Positions 25,472 through 34,325 are shown, numbered from the stretch's first letter. The stretch is 64,000 bases of DNA from Streptomyces fungicidicus (GCF_003665435.1 NZ_CP023407.1:4947501-5011500); one strand, 5' to 3'. The notes: generated by a model from the letters alone, not told the origin. Numbers and translations are program-made.

Positions 25472-26995
25472 TCAGTGGGTGCGCAGTTGCGCGGCCAGCG
25501 CGGCGAGGGCCTGGGCCGTCTCGGACAGGCTGGTGACGGCGGCCTGGAGCTCCGAGGCGATGTGCGGGGCCGTGGGCAGGCCGGGGGCCGTGGTGGCGGC
25601 CGGTGTGCCGCGGTAGCCGATGGGGCCCTCGTCGTGGCGCTGGTAGTAGCCGGTGAACGCCTGCCCGGCGGGCGCCTCGGCGAACCGGACCCGGGCGAGC
25701 TGGACCTCGCCCGCCCCTGCGTTGCGGGTGATGTCGAGCCGGTAGTGGCGGTAGGCGCGGGCCGGGGAACGCAGGGGGAACACCCGGGTCTCGAAGCGCT
25801 CGGAGAACTTCTCGCCGCTGCGCGTGTCCAGCGGAGTCCAGGTGCTGCCGTCCTGGGAGCCGAGGAGGGTCCAGTCACGGGGGTCGCGGTCGGCGAAGTC
25901 GTTCGCCGACATCAGGGAGTACGAGGCGACGGCGGCCGGGCGGGCGGGAGTGAAGTCGAGCCAGGCGGTGTCGTCGAACGTCAGCCACTTGCTGCGCTCG
26001 TCCTCGAGGAGGTTGTCGGCGCCCTCGCCCCCGTCGTCGAACTCGTCGCTCGCCTCGACGCCGGCCACCTCGACCTCGGAGGCGGCGGCGTGCAGCACGG
26101 CCACGCCGGAGTTGCCCCGCTGGTCGCGCCAGGTCACCCGCTCGACGGGCGCCCCGCCGTCGTCGACCAGCAGCCGCAGCTCGTGGGAGGCGTGCCAGCC
26201 GCCGCCCCACCCCTCCTCCGTGCGGAAACGGTGCAGGGGCGACGCCGAGAGGTTCTGGGTGTCCTCCGAGAACGGCCGGCGGTCGGAGAGGTGCCCCCGG
26301 TACTCGTACGCCGTGCCGTCCGCCGCGCGGTGGCAGCCGTGGAAGTCGGACATGTTCGACTGGAAGCTGATCGCGGACTCGGTCCCGTCCTCGCCGCGCC
26401 AGCCGAGCTGCGCGGGCAGGGAGTTCTCGTCCCGGTCGACGTGGAACAGCAGCCGCGGGGCCGCCTGCCACGGGGCGGTGGCGGAGTGGGCCGGGCGGAG
26501 CTCCGTACGGTAGGCGAAGACCGAGTCGCGCGCGGCCTCCGCCAGCCGCGCACGCTCCGAGCGGCCACGTTCCCCCACGGGATCCAGCGTGATCCGGTAG
26601 AGCCAGAGCATGCTGCCGGACTTGGCCGAGGAGCGTATCTCCAGGGTGTTGGTGCCGGGCTTCAGCAGACGTCCGGGCACGGCGAAGACGTTGTCGTGCG
26701 GCAGATCGCCGCCGCCGGGCACGGTCAGGTCCTCGGCCAGCACCTCGCCCTGCACCAGGACGTCCATCGGGGCGTACCCGAGGTCGGAGCCGAGCCTGGA
26801 GACGAGCGCGGTGACGGTGAGCGTCGCCTGGGGCACGTCTTGCGGGTCCGCCACCTCGAAGTCCAGCGTCACACTCCCGCCGGCGCTCAACGCCACGTGC
26901 GACCCGGCGAACCGGGCTCCGTGATACCTGATGCCGGCGTTGGCCAGCCGGGTCGGATCGACGGAGAAATCGGCGTAGGTGGCCTCAAAGCCCAT
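25472..26995 (-). CDS. Beta-sandwich protein with discoidin-like domain, unknown function
   Basis: 507 residues with no signal peptide or membrane segment. Residues 1-140 form a beta-rich module (SVTLDFEVADPQDV, GRLLKPGTNTLEIRSS). The middle has a separate region with WRGEDGTESAISFQS. Residues about 325-450 look like an F5/8 type C (discoidin) carbohydrate-binding domain (SYSLMSANDFADRDPRDWTL, YRHYRLDITRNAG). The C-terminus is a short helix, possibly coiled coil. A GGAG ribosome site lies 6 bp before the ATG. The function is not known; binding of glycan or wall polymer is a guess. Confidence 0.75.
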   Translation of the reverse strand: MGFEATYADFSVDPTRLANAGIRYHGARFAGSHVALSAGGSVTLDFEVADPQDVPQATLTVTALVSRLGSDLGYAPMDVLVQGEVLAEDLTVPGGGDLPHDNVFAVPGRLLKPGTNTLEIRSSAKSGSMLWLYRITLDPVGERGRSERARLAEAARDSVFAYRTELRPAHSATAPWQAAPRLLFHVDRDENSLPAQLGWRGEDGTESAISFQSNMSDFHGCHRAADGTAYEYRGHLSDRRPFSEDTQNLSASPLHRFRTEEGWGGGWHASHELRLLVDDGGAPVERVTWRDQRGNSGVAVLHAAASEVEVAGVEASDEFDDGGEGADNLLEDERSKWLTFDDTAWLDFTPARPAAVASYSLMSANDFADRDPRDWTLLGSQDGSTWTPLDTRSGEKFSERFETRVFPLRSPARAYRHYRLDITRNAGAGEVQLARVRFAEAPAGQAFTGYYQRHDEGPIGYRGTPAATTAPGLPTAPHIASELQAAVTSLSETAQALAALAAQLRTH

Positions 26996-27101
26996 GACAG
27001 CTCCAGCTTATGACGGATCATCAGTACTCGGTCGCCGGGCGGCGGCGACGGTGATCCAGGACCCTAGTGGGCCGGACTGACAACACCGCCGCCCCGCGTG
27101 C

Positions 27102-27158
27102 TTGGGCGCCGGTTTGGGCCCACGGGCCCATCCCCGGACAGCCGCCGCTCCCTACCCT
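27102..27158 (+). promoter_or_regulatory. Toxin-gene promoter, near copy of the pilin promoter
   Basis: TTGGGCGCCGGT then TTGGGCCCACGGGCCCATC have the same 12-bp spacing as the array upstream of the pilin gene. CGGACAG follows at the same distance as in the pilin promoter, then TACCCT (27153-27158) as a -10 box, 57 bp before the toxin ATG. Over about 30 bp the two promoters align without gaps. A shared regulator, most simply the Tad response regulator, is inferred. Confidence 0.65.
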
Positions 27159-27215
27159 CGGGCCGTGCCGTGAACCAGACACGGTTGCGAACCGGGGGAC
27201 TTGAGGAGGGCGTCC

Positions 27216-29504
27216 ATGGCCTCGTACGGGGGAGGAGCGGGGACGGGGGTGGCCCGGGGCGCACCCGGGTACGGGGGAGGACGGCAGGGCATGCCCCGGC
27301 CGCTGGCCGGGGCACTGCTGCTGGTGCACGCGCTGTTCGCGTTCACGGTGCTCGGGGGAGCGGGGCTGCTCCTCACGGCGGCGTCGGCCGACGCGGTGGA
27401 CGGCGCGCTGCTCGCCCAGGTGGGGTACGCCGCCGCTCCGGGGGTGCTCGGCTGGTGGCTGGCCCGCCGCACCTGGCGGGGCGGAGCCAGGACCTGGACC
27501 GGGCTCGTCGCCGTACAGGCGTGGCTGGTCCTCGGCTCGCTGTCCAACCTCGCCGACGGATCGGCCCGGGGCCTCAGCCAGCTCCTCCTGCCCGTCCTGG
27601 TCCTGCTCCTCCTCACCCGCCCGGCCTGCCGCGACTGGTACCGCCTCGCCGCACCGGACCGGCGCGAGCGCCGCCCCTTCTCCCTGGCCCGGATGATCCG
27701 CCTGCGCCGCGACGACGGCCAGACGGCGGTCGAGTACGCCGGGCTGGTCGCGGTGGTCGCGGCGATCATCGCCGCGCTGGTCGTCAGCGGTCTGGGCACC
27801 CGGATCCTCACCGACATCCAGGCCCAGGTGTGCCGGGTCACCGGTACGGCGTGCCCGTCGCCCGGCGCGCCCGGCGACGGCCCGGTCACGGCGGAGGGCG
27901 GCGACGAGGGCGACACCACGGGCGGGACCACCGGCGGCGCGGGCGACCCCGGCGGCGACGCGGACCGCCCCGGCCCCGCCGACCCCGCGCCGGAGGGGGA
28001 CCCCTCCCGTGTGGACCCGGTGGCCGCCGAGGACGAGATCGACGAGCCGCCGTACGAGGACCCCGCCGCCGCGTCCGGAGAGGGCGAGGACGGCGACGAC
28101 GAGGGCTGCTTCTCCGGCTTCGGCGCCTTCTTCGGCTGCGCCGGCGATCAGCTGGGACAGGTGGGCGGGGGCCTGTTCGTCGACGGCGTCTGGGGTGACG
28201 TCACCGGCATCTGGGACGTCGTCACCAGCCCCGTCGACACCTGGAACGGCCTGATGGAGTACGGCGGTTCCCTGGGCGGCGCCTGGTGGGACGACACCGC
28301 CGACGCCCGCGACATGTGGGACGACGGCGACTACCTCGGCGCCATCCTGGACTGGGGCGGCGCCTCCCTCGGCACCGGCGGCACGGTCCTCTTCGACTCG
28401 TTCGTCGGCGACGACGTCGTCGACCAGTGGAACGGCGGCAACGAGACCCGGGCCGTCACCACCGTCATCTGGAACGTCGGCTCGCTCTTCATCCCCGGCT
28501 ACGGCGAGGCGAAGATCGCCGAGAAGGTCGGCTCGCTCGGCCGGCTGAGCCGGGTCGTCGACGACGCCACCGAGGCCGCCCGGGACGCCCGGCGCGCGGC
28601 CGAGGCCGGCGACCTCGACGCGCTGGAGGACGCCGCCCGGCGCGCCGACGACGCGGCGGACGAGGCCGAGGACGCGGCACGCCGCACCGGCTGCACGATC
28701 TCCGCGCCGCCCCGCCGAACCCCGTACGACGGAGGCCCGCACCCCGGCCCGCACGGCGGACCCGGCACCGGCACCACCGTGCTCGCCGCCGCGCCCGCCG
28801 CGGACGGACCGTACGTCGTCCTGGCGGAGGGCGGCTGCGACGAGGAGGCCCGGCAGCAGGCCGAGGAGGCCCGCGCCGCCGAACGCCAGGCCTACCTGGA
28901 ACGCAAACGCGCCGAGGAACCCGAACGCGCCCGGCAGGCACTGGAGAAGAAGAAGGAGTGGCCGGAGCCCGAACGCAACGACACCCGCGACCCGCGCAAC
29001 TACAACCCGCCGGACTGGGCCGACGACCTCGCCGGCCGCACGTTCGGCGACGCCGACAACGGCGACGGCTTCTGGGCGAGCCGCGACCGCAACCCGAGCC
29101 CCACCTGGCGCAACGAGTCCTGGCTGCGCTACCAGGAACAGGTCACCGGCACACGGCGCGGACACGAGTACGTCGTCCCGCACACCGACCCCGACGTCCC
29201 GGACGTCGAGTTCGACGGCTGGGACTCCTCCCGCCAGACCTATCTGGAGGCCAAGAACGGCTACGACAGCTTCCTGAGCTCCGACCGCACGGAACTCACC
29301 CCTTCCGGCACGGAGCGGCTGCTGGCCGAGGCGCGCAGGCAGGTCGCGGCGGCGCGCGGCAAGGACATCGAGTGGCACTTCTCCAACGAGGAGGTCGCCG
29401 ACGCGGCCCGCGACGCCTTCGAGGACGCCGGCCTGGACATCGAGGTCGTCCACACGGTGCCCGAGCCCATCGCGGGCGAACGCCGCCCCGAGGCCTTCGA
29501 CTGA
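27216..29504 (+). CDS. Polymorphic toxin with internal Flp-pilin-like module and C-terminal Tox-REase-5-like nuclease
   Basis: 762 residues. The N-terminal 135 residues hold about four hydrophobic segments. Residues 166-210 are a Flp-pilin-like module: DDGQTAVEYAG, a hydrophobic helix and ILTDIQAQVCRV, very close to the pilin at 22881. An acidic Gly/Pro linker follows (about 215-300), then a Trp/Gly/Asp-rich pre-toxin region (about 315-440), a charged helical stretch (about 500-570) and a C-terminal domain (about 631-750). That domain carries WLRYQEQVTG, VEFDGWD (Asp667) and YLEAKNGYDSF (Glu678, Lys680), the D..ExK core of Tox-REase-5 nucleases. GAGGAGGG precedes the ATG. The likely role is delivery of a DNase to neighbouring cells, perhaps through the Tad machine. 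Confidence 0.78.
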   Translation: MASYGGGAGTGVARGAPGYGGGRQGMPRPLAGALLLVHALFAFTVLGGAGLLLTAASADAVDGALLAQVGYAAAPGVLGWWLARRTWRGGARTWTGLVAVQAWLVLGSLSNLADGSARGLSQLLLPVLVLLLLTRPACRDWYRLAAPDRRERRPFSLARMIRLRRDDGQTAVEYAGLVAVVAAIIAALVVSGLGTRILTDIQAQVCRVTGTACPSPGAPGDGPVTAEGGDEGDTTGGTTGGAGDPGGDADRPGPADPAPEGDPSRVDPVAAEDEIDEPPYEDPAAASGEGEDGDDEGCFSGFGAFFGCAGDQLGQVGGGLFVDGVWGDVTGIWDVVTSPVDTWNGLMEYGGSLGGAWWDDTADARDMWDDGDYLGAILDWGGASLGTGGTVLFDSFVGDDVVDQWNGGNETRAVTTVIWNVGSLFIPGYGEAKIAEKVGSLGRLSRVVDDATEAARDARRAAEAGDLDALEDAARRADDAADEAEDAARRTGCTISAPPRRTPYDGGPHPGPHGGPGTGTTVLAAAPAADGPYVVLAEGGCDEEARQQAEEARAAERQAYLERKRAEEPERARQALEKKKEWPEPERNDTRDPRNYNPPDWADDLAGRTFGDADNGDGFWASRDRNPSPTWRNESWLRYQEQVTGTRRGHEYVVPHTDPDVPDVEFDGWDSSRQTYLEAKNGYDSFLSSDRTELTPSGTERLLAEARRQVAAARGKDIEWHFSNEEVADAARDAFEDAGLDIEVVHTVPEPIAGERRPEAFD

Positions 29505-29581
29505 CGGGGCGGCGGGCGGCGTACGACCTAGGGTGTGAAGCCGGACTCGGGCGGGCGACGGGACACGAGAGGGAACGGAAC

Positions 29582-30283
29582 ATGCGACGCGTGGTGCGGG
29601 GCTTCTGGGGCCCCCGACAGGAGTCGGCGGAACAGCTCGCCGCACGGTGGAGCACGATGCTGGACCGGTTCACCCGGCTGCTCCCGGAGACGACGGGGAC
29701 GTGGCGCACCGTGCCCGCCTCCGGGACCGGGGAGACCCTCCGGCCCGACGAGGAGTCCCTGCTCGGCGCCTTGCGCGCCACCCAGGCGGCCGACGACTGG
29801 TCGGCGGCGGACGGCACCTCGCTGCGCCTGCTCGCCGACGGCGCCGAGCCCGGCTGGAAGGTGGAGGTCTCCGGGCTGGCGGGCGGGACCCCGGAGTACC
29901 TGCTCCAGTCCCTGGTCGCCACGATCGTGTCCCCCGACGCGGCTGAGCTCCCCGACGCCGGCCTCCTCGCCGCCGTGGCGGAGTCCTGGCAGCCGGACTA
30001 CGGGGACGTGAGCGACCGGGCCGTGACGGCCGCGCTGAAGAAGGAAGCGGGCTTCCGGATCGGCACGCCGTCGGTGGGCTGGTTGGGGTACCTGTCCGCC
30101 GGCCGGGTGGCCCGCACGCCCGCGGACTCCTTCCCCGAGCGCGAGGAACTCCGCACCGGCGGCGTGCTGCTGACCCTCGCGTCGCCCGGCGACACGGTGG
30201 CCGTGGTCGACGCGTACCGGACCCTCAAGGGCTCCGGCGCGCTGGACCCGCTGCCCCAGCCGATGACCGGGCCCGCGCTGTGA
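29582..30283 (+). CDS. Imm52-like immunity protein
   Basis: 233 residues, soluble. The start VVRGFWGPRQESAEQLAARW and the later VGWLGYLSAGR resemble the Imm52 family, which pairs with Tox-REase-5 toxins in other bacteria (for example TsiT with TseT in Pseudomonas aeruginosa). It follows the toxin gene by 77 bp on the same strand, exactly where an immunity gene is expected. A GAGAGGGA ribosome site lies about 9 bp upstream of the ATG. It should bind and block the nuclease in the producing cell. The stop overlaps the start of the next gene (GTGA). Confidence 0.75.
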   Translation: MRRVVRGFWGPRQESAEQLAARWSTMLDRFTRLLPETTGTWRTVPASGTGETLRPDEESLLGALRATQAADDWSAADGTSLRLLADGAEPGWKVEVSGLAGGTPEYLLQSLVATIVSPDAAELPDAGLLAAVAESWQPDYGDVSDRAVTAALKKEAGFRIGTPSVGWLGYLSAGRVARTPADSFPEREELRTGGVLLTLASPGDTVAVVDAYRTLKGSGALDPLPQPMTGPAL

Positions 30284-30813
30284 CGGCCCGCGCGGGCGAA
30301 CCCTTCGACGCGGCCCGGGCGTTGTCCGCCGTGGACGCCGCCCTGTCCGCCGACCTCCCGGCCACCGGCCCGCCGGCCGACGAGGGCGATCCGGTGACCG
30401 GCGAGTGGGCGGCGACCCGGGGCGAGGGCTTCCTGCTCCTCCCCCTCTGGGAGAGCGCCGGCCTCACGGGCGTGTACGGCCGCGAATGGAACGAGGCGGA
30501 GGCCTCGGCCGAGGCGTATCTGGCCGCACTCGTCTCCGGCCTGGACGCCCGCTGGGGCTCCCACCGCACGGTGAGCATGCGCGTCCCCGTGCTGCGGCGC
30601 GGGACCGGCGAACCCCTCCCCGAACCCTTCCGCACCCTGGCCGCCAAGGACTGCTACGGAGACCTGAAGACCTGGGGCCCGCTGCCCGCGTCGCCTTCCC
30701 CGCGCTGGGTCGCCCTCTCCCTCAACCAGTCCGACGGCGACGCCCCGTTCGTCCTCACGGCCCTGCTCGCCGACCGCCCGCTCACCGAACCGACGGAACA
30801 GCACGGAAGTTGA
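30280..30813 (+). CDS. Unknown protein coupled to the immunity gene
   Basis: 177 residues, soluble, with no recognised domain. Notable segments are GEGFLLLPLWESAGLTGVYGREWNEA and PRWVALSLNQSDGDAPFVLTALLADRP, an alpha/beta pattern. The GTG start overlaps the immunity stop (GTGA), so the two are made together. It could be a second immunity protein or an accessory to the first; position is the only evidence. Confidence 0.7.
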   Translation: MTARAGEPFDAARALSAVDAALSADLPATGPPADEGDPVTGEWAATRGEGFLLLPLWESAGLTGVYGREWNEAEASAEAYLAALVSGLDARWGSHRTVSMRVPVLRRGTGEPLPEPFRTLAAKDCYGDLKTWGPLPASPSPRWVALSLNQSDGDAPFVLTALLADRPLTEPTEQHGS

Positions 30814-30898
30814 CCCCCATCACACTGGTGCCCCGACTCACGCACTGGATAGTTTTGGGTTCGCTGAAGAGAAGCCTCGCCCCACTGGGAGCCCGACT

Positions 30899-31558
30899 GT
30901 GAACCGCCGCCCCACCCTGCTCGCAGCGCTCGCGCTGACCGCCACCGCGGCCCTGACGCTGTCCGCATGCGGAAGCGACGACGACAGCACCGCGAAGGAC
31001 AACGACAAGATCGCCGGCGCCGACACCGACAAGGAGAAGTCGCCCTCGCCGACTCAGAGCGCGTCCGAATCGGGCGGACGCCCGAAGATCACGTTCCCTT
31101 CCGACGCGAAGAACGTCTTCGAGTACCAGAAGACGGGTGACGCGGCGAAGGACGCGGCGCTCGCGGACAGCACGCTCGCCGTCAACGCCGTGGACGAGGC
31201 GATTTTCCAGAGTGACACGGGAACCAGGGCTCTGGGCTTCTACATCACGGACAAAGCCCTGAGCTCCTACATCACTTATGTGCAGAAGTACGTCGACGAT
31301 GGTGAGACGTGGGTGGGTGAGACCCGCTACTTCAACTACAAGGTGACGCTCCCGGATGCCAAGAAGGCATACGTGACCTACTGCTCGGACGAGAGCAAGT
31401 CGTACATCAAGAACAAGAAGTCCGGGAAGGTCGACCGGTCGCCGGCAACGGAGAACGCCTACGTCCTTTACAACACGAGTCTGACCAAGAACTCAGACGG
31501 TATTTGGCAGACCACCGACGTGGTCTCGAACAGGGGGAACAAGGCGTGTCAGCCGTAA
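30899..31558 (+). CDS. Secreted lipoprotein of unknown function
   Basis: 219 residues with a lipoprotein signal and lipobox LSACGSDDD (Cys24). A Ser/Asp/Lys-rich linker (25-60) is followed by a domain (about 70-215) with KNVFEYQKTGDAAKDAALADS, GFYITDKALSSYITYVQKYVDDG and YFNYKVTLPDAKKAYVTYC. The general look is of a nuclear-transport-factor-2-like fold, but this is uncertain. GTG at 30899 follows GGGAG by about 7 bp. GC is lower than its neighbours. Its 3' end overlaps the next gene by 13 bp in another frame. Confidence 0.78.
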   Translation: MNRRPTLLAALALTATAALTLSACGSDDDSTAKDNDKIAGADTDKEKSPSPTQSASESGGRPKITFPSDAKNVFEYQKTGDAAKDAALADSTLAVNAVDEAIFQSDTGTRALGFYITDKALSSYITYVQKYVDDGETWVGETRYFNYKVTLPDAKKAYVTYCSDESKSYIKNKKSGKVDRSPATENAYVLYNTSLTKNSDGIWQTTDVVSNRGNKACQP

Positions 31559-32574
31559 GGAGATCGGCGAGGGCTGCCACAGTCCTGACACTCACGTGCG
31601 CTTCACTCTTCGCCTCGAACGCGGCTTTTGCCGAGCGTGGCTCGAACGGGAACGCCAACGAGGCGGAACAGAGCGCCAACGCCGACGACAAGGGCAACCT
31701 CTCCGTCACCGTCGGCGGCATCGTCTTCGATCGTTCGAAGAACGGGAGTGGCGGGTCCGCCGGGGCGCTGACGTCGTCCACGTCATGGAGCCCCCCGGCC
31801 TGCTGGTACGCCCCCAAGTACACCCCCGAGCAGTTGCAGAAGTATCTGGAGCCGATCTGGGAGGCCGGCTCGACGGGGTACGAGTGGGACGCCGAGCAGC
31901 GGGAGAAGTACAACGCCGACGACGAGAAGAAGGCCTTCAACAAGGACAAGTCCGGCGAGGGCTTCTGGTGGGGCTCGTACGTCAACAAGAGCTACCCGCC
32001 GGGCTGGGACGCCTGCACAGAGGACTACTTCTGGGTGGACACCGGCGACGCACCGCCCGCCGACATCGAGAACGCCATCACCCCGGAGATCCTCGCCGGA
32101 CTCGCCTACGCGGAGATCCGCGTCCCGGGCACCGAGGTGACGCTGGCCCCCACGGAGACGACCAAGGTCAACCTGCCCACCTGGGCATGGCTCGACGGCG
32201 CCGAGTTCAAGCCGGTCTCCGTCACCGCGTCCGTGCCGGACATCGCCATCTCGGCGACGGCCACGGCGGAACCGGTCTCGCTGGAGATCAAGCCGGGCAC
32301 TCCGGACGCCCAGACCTACCCGGCCTCCGGCGTCTGCGGGATCGACGGCCGGCGGATCGGCGAGCCGTACCAAAAGGGCGACGCGGACCGGACACCGCCG
32401 TGCGGCGTGAAGTACCTGCGCTCCTCCGGCGACGGCGCGTTCCCGCTGCAGGCGACGGTCACCTGGAAGATCCACTGGACCGGCACCGGCGGCGCGGAAG
32501 GCAATCTTCCCGACGGCGAGTTCGGCGCCACGCAGGACGTCGTCGTCCAGGAGATCCAGGCCATCAACCGCTGA
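31546..32574 (+). CDS. Secreted protein of unknown function
   Basis: 342 residues with a signal peptide (about 1-29, ending in FASNAAFA). The mature protein starts with a charged low-complexity region, then a Trp/Tyr/Cys-rich part (SPPACWYAPKYTPEQLQKYLEPIW, GFWWGSYVNKSYPPGWDACTEDYFWVD) and a beta-rich domain to the end. GTG at 31546 is preferred since GGGGGA lies 8 bp upstream and it opens a clean signal peptide. It overlaps the lipoprotein gene, so the pair is probably co-expressed and may work together at the surface. The function is unknown. Confidence 0.78.
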   Translation: MSAVRRSARAATVLTLTCASLFASNAAFAERGSNGNANEAEQSANADDKGNLSVTVGGIVFDRSKNGSGGSAGALTSSTSWSPPACWYAPKYTPEQLQKYLEPIWEAGSTGYEWDAEQREKYNADDEKKAFNKDKSGEGFWWGSYVNKSYPPGWDACTEDYFWVDTGDAPPADIENAITPEILAGLAYAEIRVPGTEVTLAPTETTKVNLPTWAWLDGAEFKPVSVTASVPDIAISATATAEPVSLEIKPGTPDAQTYPASGVCGIDGRRIGEPYQKGDADRTPPCGVKYLRSSGDGAFPLQATVTWKIHWTGTGGAEGNLPDGEFGATQDVVVQEIQAINR

Positions 32575-32596
32575 CCCGGCGGGTAGGAAGATCCGC

Positions 32597-33472
32597 ATGA
32601 CCTCACTTGGCGCAGTCTTCCGTCCGCAGCTCGCCCCCGAGCGGCTTTGTGCCGTCGCCGAGACCGCCGACCGTGCCGGGCTCGAGGAGCTCTGGCTGTG
32701 GGAGGACTGCTTCCGGGAGGGCGGGATCTCCACCGCCGCCGCCGCGCTCGCCTGGACCGGGCGCGTGCGGGTCGGCGTCGGACTGCTGCCCGTGCCGCTG
32801 CGGAACGTCGCGATCACGGCCATGGAGGCCGCCGGTCTGCACCGGATGTTCCCCGGGCGCCCGGTCCTCGGCGTCGGGCACGGGGTGCAGGACTGGATGG
32901 GGCAGGTGGGGGCGCGGGCCGAGTCGCCCCTCACCCTGCTGCGGGAGCATCTCGTCGCGCTGCGCGCCCTGTTGCGCGGGGAGCGGGTCACCACCGAGGG
33001 GCGGTACGTCAGGCTCGACGACGTCGCCCTCGACTGGCCGCCGCGGGAGCCGGTCGAGGTGCTCGCGGGCGCCACCGGGCCCCGTACCGTGCGGCTCACC
33101 GGTGAGTCCGCCGACGGGACCGTCCTCACCGCCCTCACCTCGCCCGAGGGGGTGCGCCGGGCGCGCCTGCTCATCGACGAGGGGCGGGCCGCGGCGGGGC
33201 GTACCGGCGAACCCCACAGGGTCGTCGTCTATCTGCTCGCCGCCACCGGCGCCGGCGCCGCGGAGCGGGTGCGGGCCGAGCTGATCGCCGAGGGCGCCGG
33301 CGCGGATCCGGACCTCGGGGTGGCCGGGGACGCCGCGGAGGTCGCCGGGGCCGTGCGGCGGCTGGCCGAAGCCGGGGCGGACTCGGTCGTCCTCCAGCCG
33401 ACCGGCGACGAACCCGACCCGGAGGGCTTCGTGCGGTTCGTGGCGGAGGACGTGCGGCCGCTGGTGCCGTGA
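32597..33472 (+). CDS. LLM-class flavin-dependent oxidoreductase
   Basis: 291 residues with a bacterial luciferase-like (LLM, F420/FMN) barrel: ELWLWEDCFREGGISTAAAALAW near the N-terminus, RVRVGVGLLPVPLRNVAITAME, and RPVLGVGHGVQDWM. Members oxidise or reduce small molecules using F420 or FMN; the substrate is not predictable. It starts 22 bp after the secreted protein gene, but its cytosolic function suggests a separate role. Confidence 0.88.
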   Translation: MTSLGAVFRPQLAPERLCAVAETADRAGLEELWLWEDCFREGGISTAAAALAWTGRVRVGVGLLPVPLRNVAITAMEAAGLHRMFPGRPVLGVGHGVQDWMGQVGARAESPLTLLREHLVALRALLRGERVTTEGRYVRLDDVALDWPPREPVEVLAGATGPRTVRLTGESADGTVLTALTSPEGVRRARLLIDEGRAAAGRTGEPHRVVVYLLAATGAGAAERVRAELIAEGAGADPDLGVAGDAAEVAGAVRRLAEAGADSVVLQPTGDEPDPEGFVRFVAEDVRPLVP

Positions 33473-33515
33473 AAACCGGAGGAGCGGACAGCATCGCCGC
33501 GTGCATGATCGGGGC

Positions 33516-34325
33516 ATGACGGACGACGAGCGGGCCCGCCGGTTCGAGGAACTCATCGCCGAGGGCGCCGCCGTGCCCACGGACGGCTGGGACTTCTCCT
33601 GGTTCGAGGGGCGGGCCCACGAGGCCCGGCCCTCGTGGGGGTACGCCGGGGCGATGGCCCGGCGGTTGGGCGGGGCCGCCGCCGTGCTGGACGTCCAGAC
33701 CGGGGGCGGCGAGGTGTTCGACTTCGCCCTCGGCCGTGCCTCCCGGCCTCCCCGGCTCGCCGTCGCCACCGAGGGCTGGCCGCCGAACGTCGCCCGGGCC
33801 ACCGCCCTGCTCCGGCCGCGCGGTGTCGCCGTGGTCGCCTCGCCCGAGGACGCGCCGCTGCCCTTCGCCGACGAGGCCTTCGACCTCGTCGTCAGCCGGC
33901 ATCCGGTCGAGGCCCGGTGGAGCGAGATCGCCCGGGTCCTGGAGCCCGGCGGCCGCTACTTCGCCCAGCACGTCGGGCCGGCCAGCGTCCACGAGCTCGT
34001 CGAGTACTTCCTCGGGCCGCAGCCGCGGGAGCGGCGCGACGCCCGCCACCCGGACCGCGAGCGGCGCGACGCCGAGGCAGCCGGTCTGGAGATCGTCGAG
34101 GTGAGGGCCGAGCGGCTGCGCGTCGAGTTCCACGACATCGCCGCCGTCGTCCACTTCCTGCGGAAGGTGATCTGGATGGTGCCCGGATTCACCGTCGAGG
34201 CGTATCTGCCGCGGCTGCGCGCCCTGCACGGGCGCATCGAGGCGGAGGGCGCCTTCGTGGCCCACAGCACCCGGCACCTCTTCCACGCCCGCAAAGGCGG
34301 CGCCGGCCGCACCTCGCACCCCTGA
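33516..34325 (+). CDS. Class I SAM-dependent methyltransferase-like protein
   Basis: About 269 residues. A Rossmann core is seen from AVLDVQTGGGEVFDFAL (motif I), VVASPEDAPLPFADEAFDLVVSRHPV (motifs III-IV) and ARVLEPGGRYFAQHVG. The substrate is unknown. The start is uncertain: ATG at 33516 gives a typical N-terminus, and GTG at 33501 is also in frame. GGAGGAG at 33478-33484 is rather far from either. Confidence 0.82.
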   Translation: MTDDERARRFEELIAEGAAVPTDGWDFSWFEGRAHEARPSWGYAGAMARRLGGAAAVLDVQTGGGEVFDFALGRASRPPRLAVATEGWPPNVARATALLRPRGVAVVASPEDAPLPFADEAFDLVVSRHPVEARWSEIARVLEPGGRYFAQHVGPASVHELVEYFLGPQPRERRDARHPDRERRDAEAAGLEIVEVRAERLRVEFHDIAAVVHFLRKVIWMVPGFTVEAYLPRLRALHGRIEAEGAFVAHSTRHLFHARKGGAGRTSHP

